Shown piece by piece: positions 1 through 11,462 of a stretch of DNA of 64,000 nt. Position 1 is the stretch's first letter. Every line of letters begins with the position of its first letter. The position numbers and the translations under genes are program-made. Location: NCBI GenBank assembly GCA_022592445.1, contig JABYQR010000179.1:1-64000 (forward strand). Reading direction: 5' to 3'. The notes beneath the pieces are model-generated. The model was not told the origin of the DNA and made no database searches. It saw only the letters and a program-made list of their open reading frames with translations. The DNA is from Cytidiella melzeri. Taxonomy: Eukaryota > Basidiomycota > Agaricomycetes > Polyporales > Irpicaceae.

Positions 1-1343
1 CCCATGGTGATGATTGATCAAGCCTAGCGAGTTTATCTCATAATCCGTCGAGGACATCTGCTCGTATTCGTCGTGTTCGTCCTGATGAGACTTGGACTTT
101 TGTCCCTCCCTTCTGAAATCCGTCTTCTTCACAAACTCGCCCCAGAGTGCCCTTTCGCCGGTTCCCATGCGCTTGAACGACTCTTTCAGATTCTTGTCCG
201 CGCGCTTCCACACGCCACGATGGCGGCAGACAGTCGACTTGACGTACCGACAGCCGAACACGCGCTCAAAGGCCACTTTCTGCGTCAACGACGGAGTCTG
301 GCTGATGATGTCGTCCATCTTGTCGAAACCAGCAGAGATCTCGGAGACGTGAAAGTCATTCGGCCAACGCTTCGCAGTCGGATGCAACGGGGTGCTCTCT
401 GTGGTGATGGTTGTACTACTCAGCGGCTGGTCGACGGGCTGTTGGGACATAATCACGTCTTGGCGCGCAAACGGGGAGCCGGGGTGCATACTCGGCGAAA
501 GTGACTGGTGCAAGTGAGGATGTGGCACAGGAGAACTGCTGGATGGGGATTGAAATGCCTGGGTTGGACCGTTGTTCTGATTCATAGTGAATGGACTCTG
601 GATCGAGGGTCTGAACTGCTTAGCGGCCGGAAGTGGTACATCGGTCAGAGTATCAGGCATAGGTCTCTTGAGCGACTTTTGCGGCGGGGACATCATTTGC
701 ACATTCTGCAAGATCTGAGGCTGCATCCTGATCTCGCTGTCTAAGCTCGGGCAATCCTTGTCGGCTAGCCCCTCCAACAGGCTTTTACGCGAGCGGAACA
801 GCAGCCGCTGTTCGCTCTCGACGACACGAACGGTGGTGATAGTCTGCTGCTCCCACGTGCCCGCTTGCGGATTGTACGCGTCGACATAGCTATTCGGCTG
901 CAGACCAAGATCGGCCACAAGCTGCGTGAATTGGGACAGAGAAAACATCGGGAAAGTCGCAATTTCTTGGTACAAGCGCAATGGCGCAGTCAGAGCCTTG
1001 ATACAAGATTAACCATCGTTGCCCTGGGCGGGAGAACGCGTAACGACGAGTGACGCACTTTGTACCAAAACACAAGCGTGACAGTCCGCTTGACGGACTG
1101 CTCCATTCTCGTCTGCGTCTCTGCAGCATCTGGCTGGTAGGCCTGCTGTTGTTGCTGCTGCTGCTGCCTGTTCGCGACACGCTGCTGCTGCTGCTGCTGA
1201 GCCGACGGCTGCTGAGGCTGTTGTGTGGCCTGTGCAGGCTGCTGATAATGCTGATTCATCGCTGAAGCCAGACTCGACGGAACGCTCCTCGACGGGTCCA
1301 GAAAGCCCTGCGGTCGTGCGATCATGGTTGGTCGCTGGTCCAT
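1..1343 (-). CDS. Glutamine-rich protein, possible nuclear regulator (C-terminus beyond window)
   Basis: Two exons are visible on the minus strand: 1343..1059 and 996..1, joined by a 62-nt GTGCGT...AG intron with a TTAAT branch motif and in frame throughout. The first exon has a low-complexity region with runs of Gln coded by CAG/CAA repeats. The second exon continues open to the window edge and contains Ser/Pro-rich linkers followed by a basic, Lys/Arg-rich block (roughly the last 80 residues). I do not recognise the family. Poly-Q with Ser/Pro linkers and a basic block suggests a transcription co-regulator, but this is inference. The start is uncertain: an upstream ATG at 1516 could join through a very short 35-nt intron, and the frame upstream of the chosen ATG is also open without an ATG. 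Confidence 0.7.
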
Positions 1344-1699
1344 GTCCCCCGCGGCGTGCGAGGCAAAACACGTGTTGTGACCGTCTGCGTTGTTTGCATT
1401 GTCGGGTGCAGGATTGAGCTGGTGGTTAGAGGCGAAGAGAGGATGAGACTCACGGTGATGGACGACGAGGGACCACTTGGGGCTTTGAGCAGGACTTGTC
1501 GGTCTACGGGAGACACAAGGAGAATCCCGATCCCGACTCCCGTACAGTACCCAGAGCCTGCACGTGACTAAAGCGCTCGTCTCAGCGCAGTGCTGATAGA
1601 GTTCGCGCGAACTCTCACATCGTGGCCACTACGTGACTCTACTCTAGTTTGACAATGTTCCTAGTATGTACATGTTGATGAGGATTGAGGGTGACCACC
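1344..1699. other. Intergenic, 5' leader of the Q-rich gene
   Basis: This 356-bp gap lies between the start of the Q-rich gene and the stop of the transporter gene. It contains short upstream reading frames on the minus strand (ATG at 1516) and no recognisable gene. Confidence 0.5.
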
Positions 1700-3958
1700 T
1701 CAATCCTCCGCCGCTTCCCAAACCACCCTCTCCAAAGCCCCATGCCGCTTCGACTGTCTGTAATCCTTCCACCCAGCATATAGCGACAGGCAAAGTGCGA
1801 CCGTACACGCAGCGGTCGTCATCAGCAGGCTGCTTGCATAGCACTCCCTACCCAACAGACATTGGTGAGAAGCGTCCGGACCGGCTCGCGCTTTCAGAGC
1901 CGTGTTGATCAGCGTCGCGCTGACACTGGCTCGGGAGGAGTCCTGGGGTTCTGACGGCGCGTGTGCATCCAAATTGCGACCGAACGCTATTGAGAACATG
2001 TTCCCCCCTAGCAAAGGTGACAGCGAGACGAATCCCCAGTTCTCGGAAAAGTGCGCTGGGGAACGAACGTTCAACGCAGAACTGACAGAAAAGGTAGTAC
2101 ATTCACGTACCCAGTCCAAACCATTCAATCGTAATGGTCGGGAAAAGACCGAATAGACCACCGTATGCCAGACCTAGGAGGACGCTGCCCTTCCAGAGGT
2201 TTTCGACGTTATCGATATGGTAGACCGTAACCTGCGATACAATGAACATAGATGCAACTATGGACATGCAGAACGATCTCGGATAGTGTAGCCTGTTCTT
2301 GGTGAAATCCGCAATGAGGCCTGAGCTCCGCGTCAGTACAACGTGTGCGCGAGAGGGTTTGTGTGAAACAGACCTATAATAACGCGACCGAGGCAGTTTG
2401 CCACGCTTACAGTGGAAACTTGTGTCGCTTGCCACTGCGAGGCCTTCACCTCGTCGAAATCTGGGTCACCTTTGGCAAAAAGAGCTTGCGTGATTGACCC
2501 CACGTTGTTGATATCTGCGTTTTTCTTAGTGGGGTAACATGTTGTTTAGGTTCCTAGAACTTACACATCAACCCTGTTCCGCTGACTTAACCAGAAGTTA
2601 GCACGTAGAGACCTATCATGGCACAAGCAAGCGGACGCACGCAGGGACACAACAATAAATAGCCACCAGAACATCTTATTGGAAGCTAACGCAAATCCTC
2701 TGATATTCAGAGTTTTGTTTGAGCCCACAGGGTGTCTTGAAGCAGCCAAGGAGCTCCGGGACCGATGCCGACTAGTACCTGACCTCGTCGGGCTCAACGC
2801 AAGTCCAGATTCTCCAGGTACAACATAGCTCGACGAAGACTCGCTGGGATGGATGTCCTCCGCTGTCTGCTCATCATCCACGTAAACACCTTCATCACGA
2901 TGCTCGTCTAGTAGATTCGTGCGGCTATGGTTATTTCTGAAGGGAGGCGGAGTTTCCGCCGAGAAAATATCTTCATCTGAGTGGTCCAAAGTGTTAGGAA
3001 CGTGCGTGTATCCCGCGCTTGTGTGAGGCAGAGGAATTGGACGGACGAAGAAGAAACCAAGAACCATAGGCAATGAAGTCCCGATAGCAAGAAGGAGCAG
3101 AAAGTCGGAAGTATTGCCGGGGAACATAAAGTGCGCTATGGTGGAGAAGAGGAACGCAGAGAGTCCGAAGCCTGAAATAACCAATCCCGTCACCGTCGCG
3201 CGCTGTAGACCATTCTTCAACGTTCGACTCTCGCCGCATTGAAATGTAGTCTAATTAACGTACCGCCCCATCCGGAAAGCTCTTGGCAGTAACGTTCATG
3301 GCGCCTGCCAGCCCACCGTTCCCTCCAATACCTGTGAGGAAGTTGCAAAACACCAGAACACAAAACATAATGAGGGAGAGATTCGTAACGCCATCAGGTA
3401 GTCCGGTATCGTAGAAGTGCTTGATCCCGTTGTACCCTACCAATAGAGAGACGAAACCAAGTAACAAGAGTGGCTTAGGACCTTTGGTGTCTACTATTCG
3501 ACCCCAGATAGGTGCAGTACTGTAGACGCCGACTAGACAACAGTCAGGCCATATCGCTCATATATCCACGACGTCCAGAACTCACTATTCCCAGCAAGCC
3601 CGACTATATTCTGCTGTGTATGCGAGAGATGGAGACGAGACGCCAGCTGTGGGCCATACGCTGAATATATAGATTAGCAACATGGCCTGGAGCAGATCCT
3701 CATAAGTGAGCCGAAATGTGATAAAAGCAGTTGTTGTTCGCGGATTTTTCAATGACAGGTGCGGCAATGAATTGAACATACCAGAAAACACCTGTAGCAT
3801 ATTTTCGTATCGTAAGTGCGCAGCTCAGCACTCATACAGAGAGTACTTGCATAGTTAGTTCCAGATGCCAACGAAACCAATAGTGATGCCAAGAGAGTAG
3901 TGATTCGTACTGTGCTGAACACTGGAGGGGTAGGAGGAGATATGCCGTGTGAATGCAT
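1700..3958 (-). CDS. Mch1-like / nodulin-like major facilitator transporter
   Basis: Nine exons (3958..3851, 3791..3782, 3660..3586, 3532..3264, 3202..2641, 2585..2565, 2514..2374, 2320..2111, 2055..1700) give 583 codons plus stop with every phase consistent. The product is a multi-pass membrane protein. The N-terminal half reads GTNYVFSAYGPQL, SHTQQNIVGLAGN and PIWGRIVDTKGPKPLLLLG. The middle is a long Ser-rich cytoplasmic loop. The C-terminal half has GTGLMYINNVGS, GLFGLFPTITIEWFGL and HFSENWGFVSLSPLLGGN. These match the Mch1/nodulin-like branch of the MFS (family knowledge). The yeast homologue was named after monocarboxylate transporters but its substrate is not established, so none is assigned. 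The start ATG at 3958 gives a short polar tail before the first helix. Oddities are a 10-nt microexon preceded by a GC-AG intron, and a separate 21-nt exon. Confidence 0.92.
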
Positions 3959-4129
3959 ACTTTGAGGGCAAGATACTCAATATCTGCAAGAGGGGAACGA
4001 TTATGAGGGTTGGTTCGTGGCTATATGCATGCGCAAGACTCACGAAATACGTGAGGAAGTCGACCACACGCAGAGTGCCAATTCCTCTCTGCCGTCAATT
4101 GTTTCGGAATCTCCGCCACAATCACTGAG

Positions 4130-4521
4130 TATTTGGTGTGGCTCCAGTGGACAAGCTACCCAAGATTGTCGCAAACCTCACCGTTGTTAGTGGAACAGTG
4201 CTAACCGGTGGGTAGTAGTGGTCGGTGTTTGAGTCAGTGATAGACTCGCCGCTGTCGGACCGGCGGACCGTAACACGATCACGTGTCATGTGCAAGAGGC
4301 GTGGCGGAGGTGAATCGTGGGCCAGTGTTTGCTCTCCCTACCACCGCAGCATCCTGCACACAACTCAGCGTATAATGACAATCGCATTTGATCTCAAAGA
4401 TATGCTCCTTTACCTCCTCCAGAGCCGCTACAGCCAACGAGCAGCATCAAGCTCAACGGCCCTGACGCTCCTGTCAGACCAGTTCTCGACTCCCCTACAT
4501 CGCCAAAAACCGCAAACAATA
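4130..4521 (+). pseudogene. Broken partial duplicate of the 5' region and first exon of the gene at 8.6 kb
   Basis: This stretch is a close, mismatched copy of 8336..8735, covering the promoter, leader and start of exon 1 of the downstream gene. The ATG at the equivalent position is retained. An 11-nt loss right after it (GATATGCTC joins directly to the TTTACC segment) shifts the frame, and the similarity ends inside exon 1 at about 4521. It cannot code for the protein and is a dead duplicate, about 4 kb away in the same orientation. Confidence 0.85.
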
Positions 4522-5278
4522 CAGTGCGCTACGCTCAAAACCGACCTCTTGCCGCCCCGTTTTCAGTTTTCGTATCTAGTCCACCAAAGATTATCACACT
4601 TACCAATTGTGTGCCGAATGCAGAAGGATAGCGTACAGCTATTGAGCTATCTCGTCACTTTCCTCCTGCCCGACGTCCGAATTTTTTGGCAGGAGGAAAT
4701 TCAGAGTTTCCTATTGAGGAAGGCATCTAATCACTAAATAAGGTAATATGCCCCAAACACTTCGCACGAAGCGTACATCTGTATTCTTCAGAAGCCCAAG
4801 CCCAGACTATCACACAACTTTGGTGGATGGTGCATGGCATTGGCCTGGCGAGAGGTAAGCTGTTTACACCATGCGCTCCTCCTTCAGCTTGCTTACACCA
4901 ACTTCTAGGTCTCAACTGCCAGTGAGCTGCGACCGAGTCAAAGTTCTGGCTGCATACGCACAACGCGTACCACAGTATAGGATTTGCGTTTCCGTGCTAC
5001 CGGAAGTAAGCACGCATAATATGAACTGCCTCTGATTGCTCACATTGCGACTGAATTGAACCGTGCAGTTTTAGCGGTCCTCGTTCCCAGCTAGCGTGAG
5101 TAACTTGCACCTCCTTTCTGTCATCGCTGTTGCGATGAACAATGTACCTCAAGGTGCCTAATTTTATAGTTGCCTTCCATTAGTCACCAGATGTCTCAGG
5201 GTCACTAACCGTACATATAATCTCGGTACGTCTTCCCTATCCTTTGACCACTGCTTTTGCTCCTTACCACTGGCAATC
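4522..5278. other. Intergenic, upstream of the monooxygenase
   Basis: There is no supported gene. The last 150 bp before 5279 would be the monooxygenase promoter and leader; an AT-rich ACATATAATC motif occurs near 5213. Confidence 0.4.
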
Positions 5279-7925
5279 ATGAATGCAGCAAACCACAGCG
5301 AGTCTCCAGCTCAGCATGCCGAGCGTTCCCAATTCGTCCTCGGGAATTTCACCATTGACTCTCCTACGTCCAGGCCTATGAGGGTCATCGTCATTGGTGC
5401 CGGGTTCAGCGGCATCGCTGCTGGCATTCGATTCCTACAACGCGTGCCTAATGTTGAACTCGTGATATACGACCAGAATGCGGGAGTAGGAGGAACATGG
5501 TATACCAATCGCTATCCGTGAGTAAGCTCCGTATCTCAACTTCTCAATCCCCGGCGTATCACTAAGATGAGATGAATTGCTGTGTTCGTATAGCGGCTTA
5601 GCCTGCGATATACCGTCACACTGCGTAAGCGTTATGAACATCGAGCAGAACATCAAAATTAACATGAGACTGGCGTCTAGTACCAATACACATTCTTCCC
5701 AAATACCCAATGGTCAGCAGCGTACGCTCCGGGCTCCGAAATTCTGGCCTATCTCGAAAATGTGGTGTCAACCTACCAGCTGGAGCCCTACATCAAACTT
5801 CAACACGAGATGTTAGGAGCCAAATGGGACGAAGAGCACGGAAAATGGGTTGTCCGCATCCGAGCCCCACCAGGCATCGATCCCCCAAACTCGGCCGCTC
5901 GCATCTTCGAGGACACGGCAGATATGCTGTTCACCGGTGTTGGGGGTTTGAGCAGGTGGCAATGGCCTGAGATTGACGGTCTGCACGAGTTTGGGGGAAC
6001 ATTGATACATAGTGCACGGTGGGAAGTCGGGGCTAAGAGCGGCATTGAAAGAGGGGACTTGCAAGAAAATGGTGCAGGGAGCGAGGCAGACGAGATAAAG
6101 CAGGCTCGGGCGACTTGGCAGGAGGACGTGAAGGACTGGGGAAACAAAAAAGTTGGCGTTATAGGCGTGGTGAGCCCTACTTTTTTTCAAGCTGTGTGTG
6201 ACACGCTTGGGGCTTACTCTTGTTGTTTTCGTGACAGGGCTCAACAGCACTGCAACTGGTACCAGCTTTACAGCCACACGTCGCAACGCTGTACAACTAC
6301 GTCCGAGGCAGAAACTGGTTGGCCGTGCCTTTCGCGAGTGGCAAGCTGGCGGAGCTCTTGAATAAGAATTCCGGGACTGGTAATTGTGAGTTATGGTTTT
6401 TGGTTTCTGATGGAATAAGCGGCATGCACTAACCTTGACTTCGTCTACTAGATATATTCACCGATGAAGAGAAGAAATCATTCAAAGATCCTGAATACTA
6501 CAAGAGATTCCGGCGGTCCCTAGAGTCTGAACTCAATGTGCGCGCAGCCTCCTTTTGTACTCACGGAAAAAACCGCCGGCACTCACATGAATGATGCCAA
6601 TTCAGTCCGTTCATCAAGGCACTCTTCGCGACAGTGATATGCAGAAGGGAGCTCGAGAGGCTTTCAGGGCAAACATGCTGAAGCGGCTGGCAAAGAAACC
6701 TTGGATTGCAGATCGCCGTACGTACTATCTTCCTATTTGAGCCCGTCGTTCGTCCGTCTGCTCGTTTTCAACCTCCCCGCGGACAGTGATACCTGATTTT
6801 GGCGTCGCGTGTCGTAGGCTCACCCCTGGTCCTGGATATCTTGAGGCGCTGTGTGAAGACAACGTACGCTTTGAGAGCGTAGCAGTAAGCGTCGGAATTG
6901 ACTCCCAATTATCGACAGGTCGAGTTTGTACCCGCACATATCAAAAGGGTGACTCCAACAGGGATTGAGACCGCCGACGGCAAACATCAAGATCTCGACG
7001 TGCTTATGTGTGCAACAGGTTACGACGCCTCGTACACCTACCCCTTCTCAATTACCGGCCGCAACGGCGTCTCCCTCGCCGACAAATGGTCTCCCCACCC
7101 ACAGACGTACCTCTCCGTCTGCGTCGATGGCTTTCCGAACTGGTTCTTCTCGCTCGGACCGAACTCGGGAGTTGGTTCAGGCAGTCTCCTGGCGGTGATA
7201 GAGTATCAGGTGCAGTATGCGGTGAGCGTGGCGTTGAAGATGCAGAGGGAGAGGTTGAAGAGTGTGGAGGTGAAGAGGGAGGCTGTGGAGGATTATGATG
7301 AGTATATCGAGGTATGAGCCTTTGGGTTTTCTTCTGTTCTTCAAACCTTCTTTGCTTCGTGGGGTTCATTGTCTGTGACTCAGAACTACTTTCCTACGGT
7401 GAGTCTACTCGTTCACTCACAGCCGCTGGTTTGGTCGCACCGTGCACACCTGACACTTCACCCACTCACAGACCGTGTACAGCGAGAAATGCCGGTCGTG
7501 GTACAAGATGGGTAAGGAAGAAGGCCGAGTAGTGGGACTTTGGCCAGGTAACTTTTCATCTTCACTGGCCACTCTCCTCTAACCTTGGGGAATAATACTT
7601 TTCTCTGGAAAGGATCGTGCCTTCACGCCCTGCTCGCGCTCAAACACCCGCGCTGGGAGGATTTTACGTACGAGCGGCTCGACGGGCAGCGCAACAGAAT
7701 GCATTGGCTTGGGAACGGGATGACGCACAACGAGGAGAGGATGGTGGGCGATCGTACGTATACTTTGCACCCTCATTTTGGGTACCATATGATTCGAAAT
7801 TGTGTGTTTCCTAGGTGCTTGGTATCTCTCGGATGACGCAGTTGACGTTCCGCCTGGTACGTCGTTAATTCGTTGTTTCATTTGCGGAAAGATGCTGGTT
7901 TCTGACAGGAAGATTCGACGCGTAG
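5279..7925 (+). CDS. Flavin-dependent Baeyer-Villiger / FMO-type monooxygenase
   Basis: Thirteen exons (5279..5517, 5594..5624, 5681..6169, 6238..6385, 6452..6537, 6606..6717, 6787..6863, 6919..7311, 7384..7398, 7472..7547, 7613..7753, 7815..7856, 7909..7925) give 621 residues. The FAD-binding Rossmann motif GAGFSG is at about residues 40-45, followed by YPGLACDIPSH. The Baeyer-Villiger fingerprint FxGxxxHxxxW is seen as FGGTLIHSARW at about 194-204. The NADP-side motif GVGSTA is at about 252-257, split by an intron, and there is a late ATGYD. The expected reaction is NADPH- and O2-dependent oxygenation of a ketone or related substrate in the cytosol; the substrate is unknown. The exon at 7384..7398 is only 15 nt. 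No adjacent biosynthetic cluster is visible. Confidence 0.93.
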
Positions 7926-8267
7926 TACCGCTTGTGTGCAAGGTTTAATACGGACGGACGGCAGCGGTAGCGAGTTTGTAAAAAGTGGCTACGATTTTCA
8001 CCTTAAACATTAAATTATTCTCACTCGTCAAATGGTACAACATGCTATGTTGTCACTTACAATTCCAAGTCCTCCACCAAAAGTTCAAGTGTCTCCCTTT
8101 CACCTTGCACGCGTGCACAATGCCAACCTCTGAAGATGCGTGACGGTCATGGCGGATCACAATCATCTGACCACGGTCACATCAGGATTCAGGACCTCGG
8201 ACGGCTGAGAGGGGCGATCGGATTTTTGACCTGACCCTACAGGCCAACCGTACGCGGGGCACTGTAC
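7926..8267. other. Intergenic, downstream of monooxygenase
   Basis: About 340 bp of unique-looking sequence. No gene or RNA is recognised. Confidence 0.4.
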
Positions 8268-8333
8268 AACAGCAAAGTCGTCAATGAACGTACCAAATAT
8301 ACAGCTGGAGATGGATCAAATACTGACTCCAGT
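8268..8333 (+). repeat. 66-bp copy of part of exon 1 of the following gene
   Basis: Bases 8268..8333 closely match 8737..8802, inside exon 1 of the gene starting at 8604 (shared block AATGAACGTACC..ATATACAGCTGG). The fragment abuts the start of the promoter segment that is also duplicated at 4.1 kb. This is the junction expected if a tandem gene copy once lay upstream and was mostly deleted. Confidence 0.8.
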
Positions 8334-8603
8334 GGAGTAGCTACCCAAAATTGTCGCAAACCTCACCGTCGTCAGTCGAACAGTGCTAACTGGTAAGTAA
8401 GTACTGTACAGTACTCGTAGCGGTCGTTGTTTGAGTCAGTGATGGACCCGCCGCTGTCGGACCGGCGGACCGTAACACGATCACGTGTCATGTGCAAGAG
8501 GCGTGGCCGAGGTGAATCGTGGGCCAGTGTTTGCTCTCCCTACCACCACACCATCCTGCACATAACTCAGCGTATATTAACAATTTCACTTGATTTCAAA
8601 GAT

Positions 8604-10044
8604 ATGCTCGTGAAGCCGTCTTTACCTCCTCCAGAGCCGCTACAGCCAACGAGCAGCATCAAGCTCAACGCCCCTGACGCTCCTGCCAGACCAGTTCTCG
8701 ACTCCCCTTCATCGCCAAAAACCACAATAAATACAACAGCGAAGTTGTCAATGAACGTACCGAATATACAGCTGGAGATGGACCAAATATCGAGTCCGAT
8801 GGCAGCGCGACTGGCAAGCTCTCTGCTCGGTCACGTTTTGTTTCTGAAGAGTCAAATTCCCTTGTGAGTGACGCTCTAACCATTCGATGACTATATTCTG
8901 ACTCTACATCAGCCCAGCTGTTCAACTTGCGCGTATGCCAACCAGGAAGCCAGACTCTAAGGCGGAAAAGAAGCGCGTAGAACTCGTTACAGCGATCGAT
9001 ACACTTACATCACATTTCGAGACTACATTTGTCGCTCTGTCATCTGCTCTTGCACAGAGAGACACCTTGAGGCCCGAAGGGGCTTCCGCAAATTCCACGG
9101 AGAGAGCACATCTGCTGTTTGTCGTTGGGCCCAGTGCAGGATCTGCAAAGGCGAGGGTTGCCTTGGTGTTTGATGGCTTGGAGGTGAAGCCTCTGGCAGG
9201 CAGTGACGAGCCAGTATCCACGGAGATAGGGCACAAACCTGAAACAGTCGAGAAGCACTCGTCTTTTGCAAGTGAGAGCTCCCAACAAGAAGAAGAAGAA
9301 GAAGAAGAAGACAGCGAGCGCAGTGAATCCGATTCTTCAGACGAGGATGAGTCCTCTGGAGAGGACGGTAGCGACGATAGTGATACTGCCTCTGAGTCCG
9401 GACCTCCGACATCCCGGTCTCCTTCGCCTTCATCGCCCTCTCCTACACAATTGACACCTCCAACGCTCTCATCGCATACTGGAGAACGTCGTCACTTGTC
9501 ACCTCTCCCGACAGTGACAGGCACTCAAAAAACAAGGAGTATGCCCCCTCCCAGTCAAAGCCATGCAGAAGAACAAAATACTCTCCGTGCAGCTGATCGG
9601 CTGTTATCACGAACACTTGCCAGTGCGTGTGCAGAAGAAGACGGTGGGATGTCAAGCGAGCTAGGTCACAAGATTATGATTTGTCCAGTCTGCTATCACT
9701 GACATCGATTTGCGCGAATAGCACCAACTCAGACACACATTCTCCTGAGAGCTCCTCGTCGATTTGACCATCCTGCCTGGATTCCTCGCCAGAACATGAC
9801 GCGGTCGTTGGAAACCACGCTGAAAACCTTCATTGCGGATGCAACTTTTGATCCGAGCGCGAGTAGTCCCTCAAAATCTAAGAAGAGATCCATTGTTGGT
9901 GTCAAAACAGAAGGAGTTTGGATTAGCTGTCGAGCGGCACCCTCAGTCGTGGAAGAAATTCCAGATATGTGTGCAACAAGGGAAGAAGACGAGATGATAT
10001 GGTGGCAGTGGAACGACAAGCTCGTCGGATTCTGCGACTGGTGA
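8604..10044 (+). CDS. Acidic-linker protein, possibly p31comet-like (MAD2-binding)
   Basis: Three exons (8604..8863, 8913..9664, 9722..10044) give 444 residues with consistent phases. An N-terminal Pro/Ser-rich tail is followed by a folded segment (LLGHVLFLKSQIPFP, then a helical region ending in ALVFDGLEVK). A long Glu/Asp/Ser tract follows (about residues 210-265), then a Ser/Pro linker and a C-terminal domain ending in WWQWNDKLVGFCDW. The LLxHVLFLKxQIPxP motif and overall order remind me of the HORMA-type Mad2-binding protein p31comet (MAD2L1BP), which disassembles Mad2 complexes. That resemblance is from memory and weak, so treat function as unknown. The promoter and first exon have been partly duplicated at 4130..4521 and 8268..8333. 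Confidence 0.8.
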
Positions 10045-10244
10045 GGCACAGCGCAGTGCTGCAATGGTCGGCTGCATTTCGGGTGCCGCCTGAGTCAATT
10101 TGGGAAATGACTTGGACGCATGGCTTGAAAATTCAACACATCCTACGCCTGCTACAGACCACACTCGCCCACAGCGTTCACCTAATCGGACATCATCTAT
10201 CTAAAAGCCTACCCACTTTGTACAATCCCAAATGTTCCACAGAC

Positions 10245-10793
10245 ATGCTTTCGTACGAACTCTTCACAGTCGGCGACCCACTTTCCTCATCGCAACTCGC
10301 CTCCTATCGCACCCTCCGCCTTTCAGCTCTTCAAACCGACCCCTCCTCCTTCAGCTCAAATTACGCACGAGAGCTCGCCTTCACAGACGACCAATGGCGA
10401 GAACGTCTCGATTCACCTCTCAAGAACAACATCATCGCACGTACGGACGAAGGCAGCTGGGTGGGGATGCTCTCCCTCGTAGCTCCAGGTGGTCTGCCCG
10501 GAGCATCGTTCCCTACCAACCCAGGTCACACATTTGTTGTGTTTGGGATGTGGGTTCATCCGGATCATCGAGGAAAGGGGGTGGGGAAGAGGTTACTTGA
10601 CACGGGGCTATGCTGGGCTGATAAATGGGCCGAGGACCACCTCTGTGGGGATGCACTTGTCGTCCTCACTGTAGGAGCTCATAACGTGAAGGCTAGGGAT
10701 CTCTATGCTTGTGCAGGTTTTGAGAAGTTCACTGTCGGGGATACTGAGAAGGCTGGCAGGGCAGTGTGTATGGTTAGGAAGTGCAGGCCCTAG
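10245..10793 (+). CDS. GNAT family N-acetyltransferase
   Basis: Single exon, 182 residues, with a true ATG at 10245. The acetyl-CoA pyrophosphate-binding motif A is visible as VHPDHRGKGVGKRLL, with R109-x-x-G-x-G114 giving the Q/RxxGxG/A signature. A later NVKARDLYACAGFEKF is the typical motif B region ending the GNAT fold. It transfers acetyl from acetyl-CoA to an amine; the acceptor cannot be read from sequence. The length is normal for a stand-alone GNAT. It follows the previous gene by 200 bp in the same direction. Confidence 0.93.
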   Translation: MLSYELFTVGDPLSSSQLASYRTLRLSALQTDPSSFSSNYARELAFTDDQWRERLDSPLKNNIIARTDEGSWVGMLSLVAPGGLPGASFPTNPGHTFVVFGMWVHPDHRGKGVGKRLLDTGLCWADKWAEDHLCGDALVVLTVGAHNVKARDLYACAGFEKFTVGDTEKAGRAVCMVRKCRP

Positions 10794-11462
10794 GGACGGG
10801 TGTTCAGCCGAGTGGTTTGATACCATGCAAATTTTATCCAACAAAAGCTTAGAGTATAGAATGCATATGTCCATGAACTGAGTATAAGTAAGGGGCCTGC
10901 GATTGTCAGCTATATGTATTGAGGAAGACTACGTGTGCTACTGCATGGCTAGCGGAGTACGCATGTTCATTCTGCTGCTCGTCCACCAACTTTTGCCTTT
11001 TTTCTTTCTTTGCAGTGATCCGCCAGATTTCTGTCGTGTCCTAAAAATCCGGAAAATTAGTCTCGGAACCAGTCGTTTGCGATATCGGATTTGGGAAGCG
11101 GAGTCCCAGAACAAATGTTAAGGAGCGCGGGTCATTGTGTCTTTTTCGAACCCTGCACTCCAAACAAGGAAGGAGCATCGGCGACGTCCGCGCTCTCCCT
11201 TACACTCCCAAGTGAATGCGATATCGGGCGGCTTTGAGCACGGGCTATGTCAACCAGCCCATCATACCATCTGTCTATAGCCAGTTCATCTATACGAGCA
11301 ATAATAGACATCGAGCGTACATAACCACTACTATATGCGCAGTTCAACTATCTAACCACCAGCTTATGTGTGAATGAACATGCACAGTGCGAGCACAAGC
11401 TGCGAGAGACTCAGGCAATAGACATTTTGATCCCTCTTTGCTTGAGCCTGAGCTGAACTGGA
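10794..11462. other. Intergenic
   Basis: A 670-bp gap between the acetyltransferase and the first copy of the dispersed repeat family. Nothing coding is recognised. Confidence 0.4.

Noticed and set aside
1344..1516. Extra N-terminal exon of the Q-rich gene from ATG 1516
   Set aside because: It would need a 35-nt intron. Similar 34-35 nt gaps elsewhere in this window turned out to be about 60-nt introns, and no longer acceptor keeps this frame, so it is only mentioned as an alternative.
9262..9310. GAA-rich run as an assembly or repeat artefact
   Set aside because: It keeps frame inside a long acidic linker typical of disordered protein regions and needs no special explanation.
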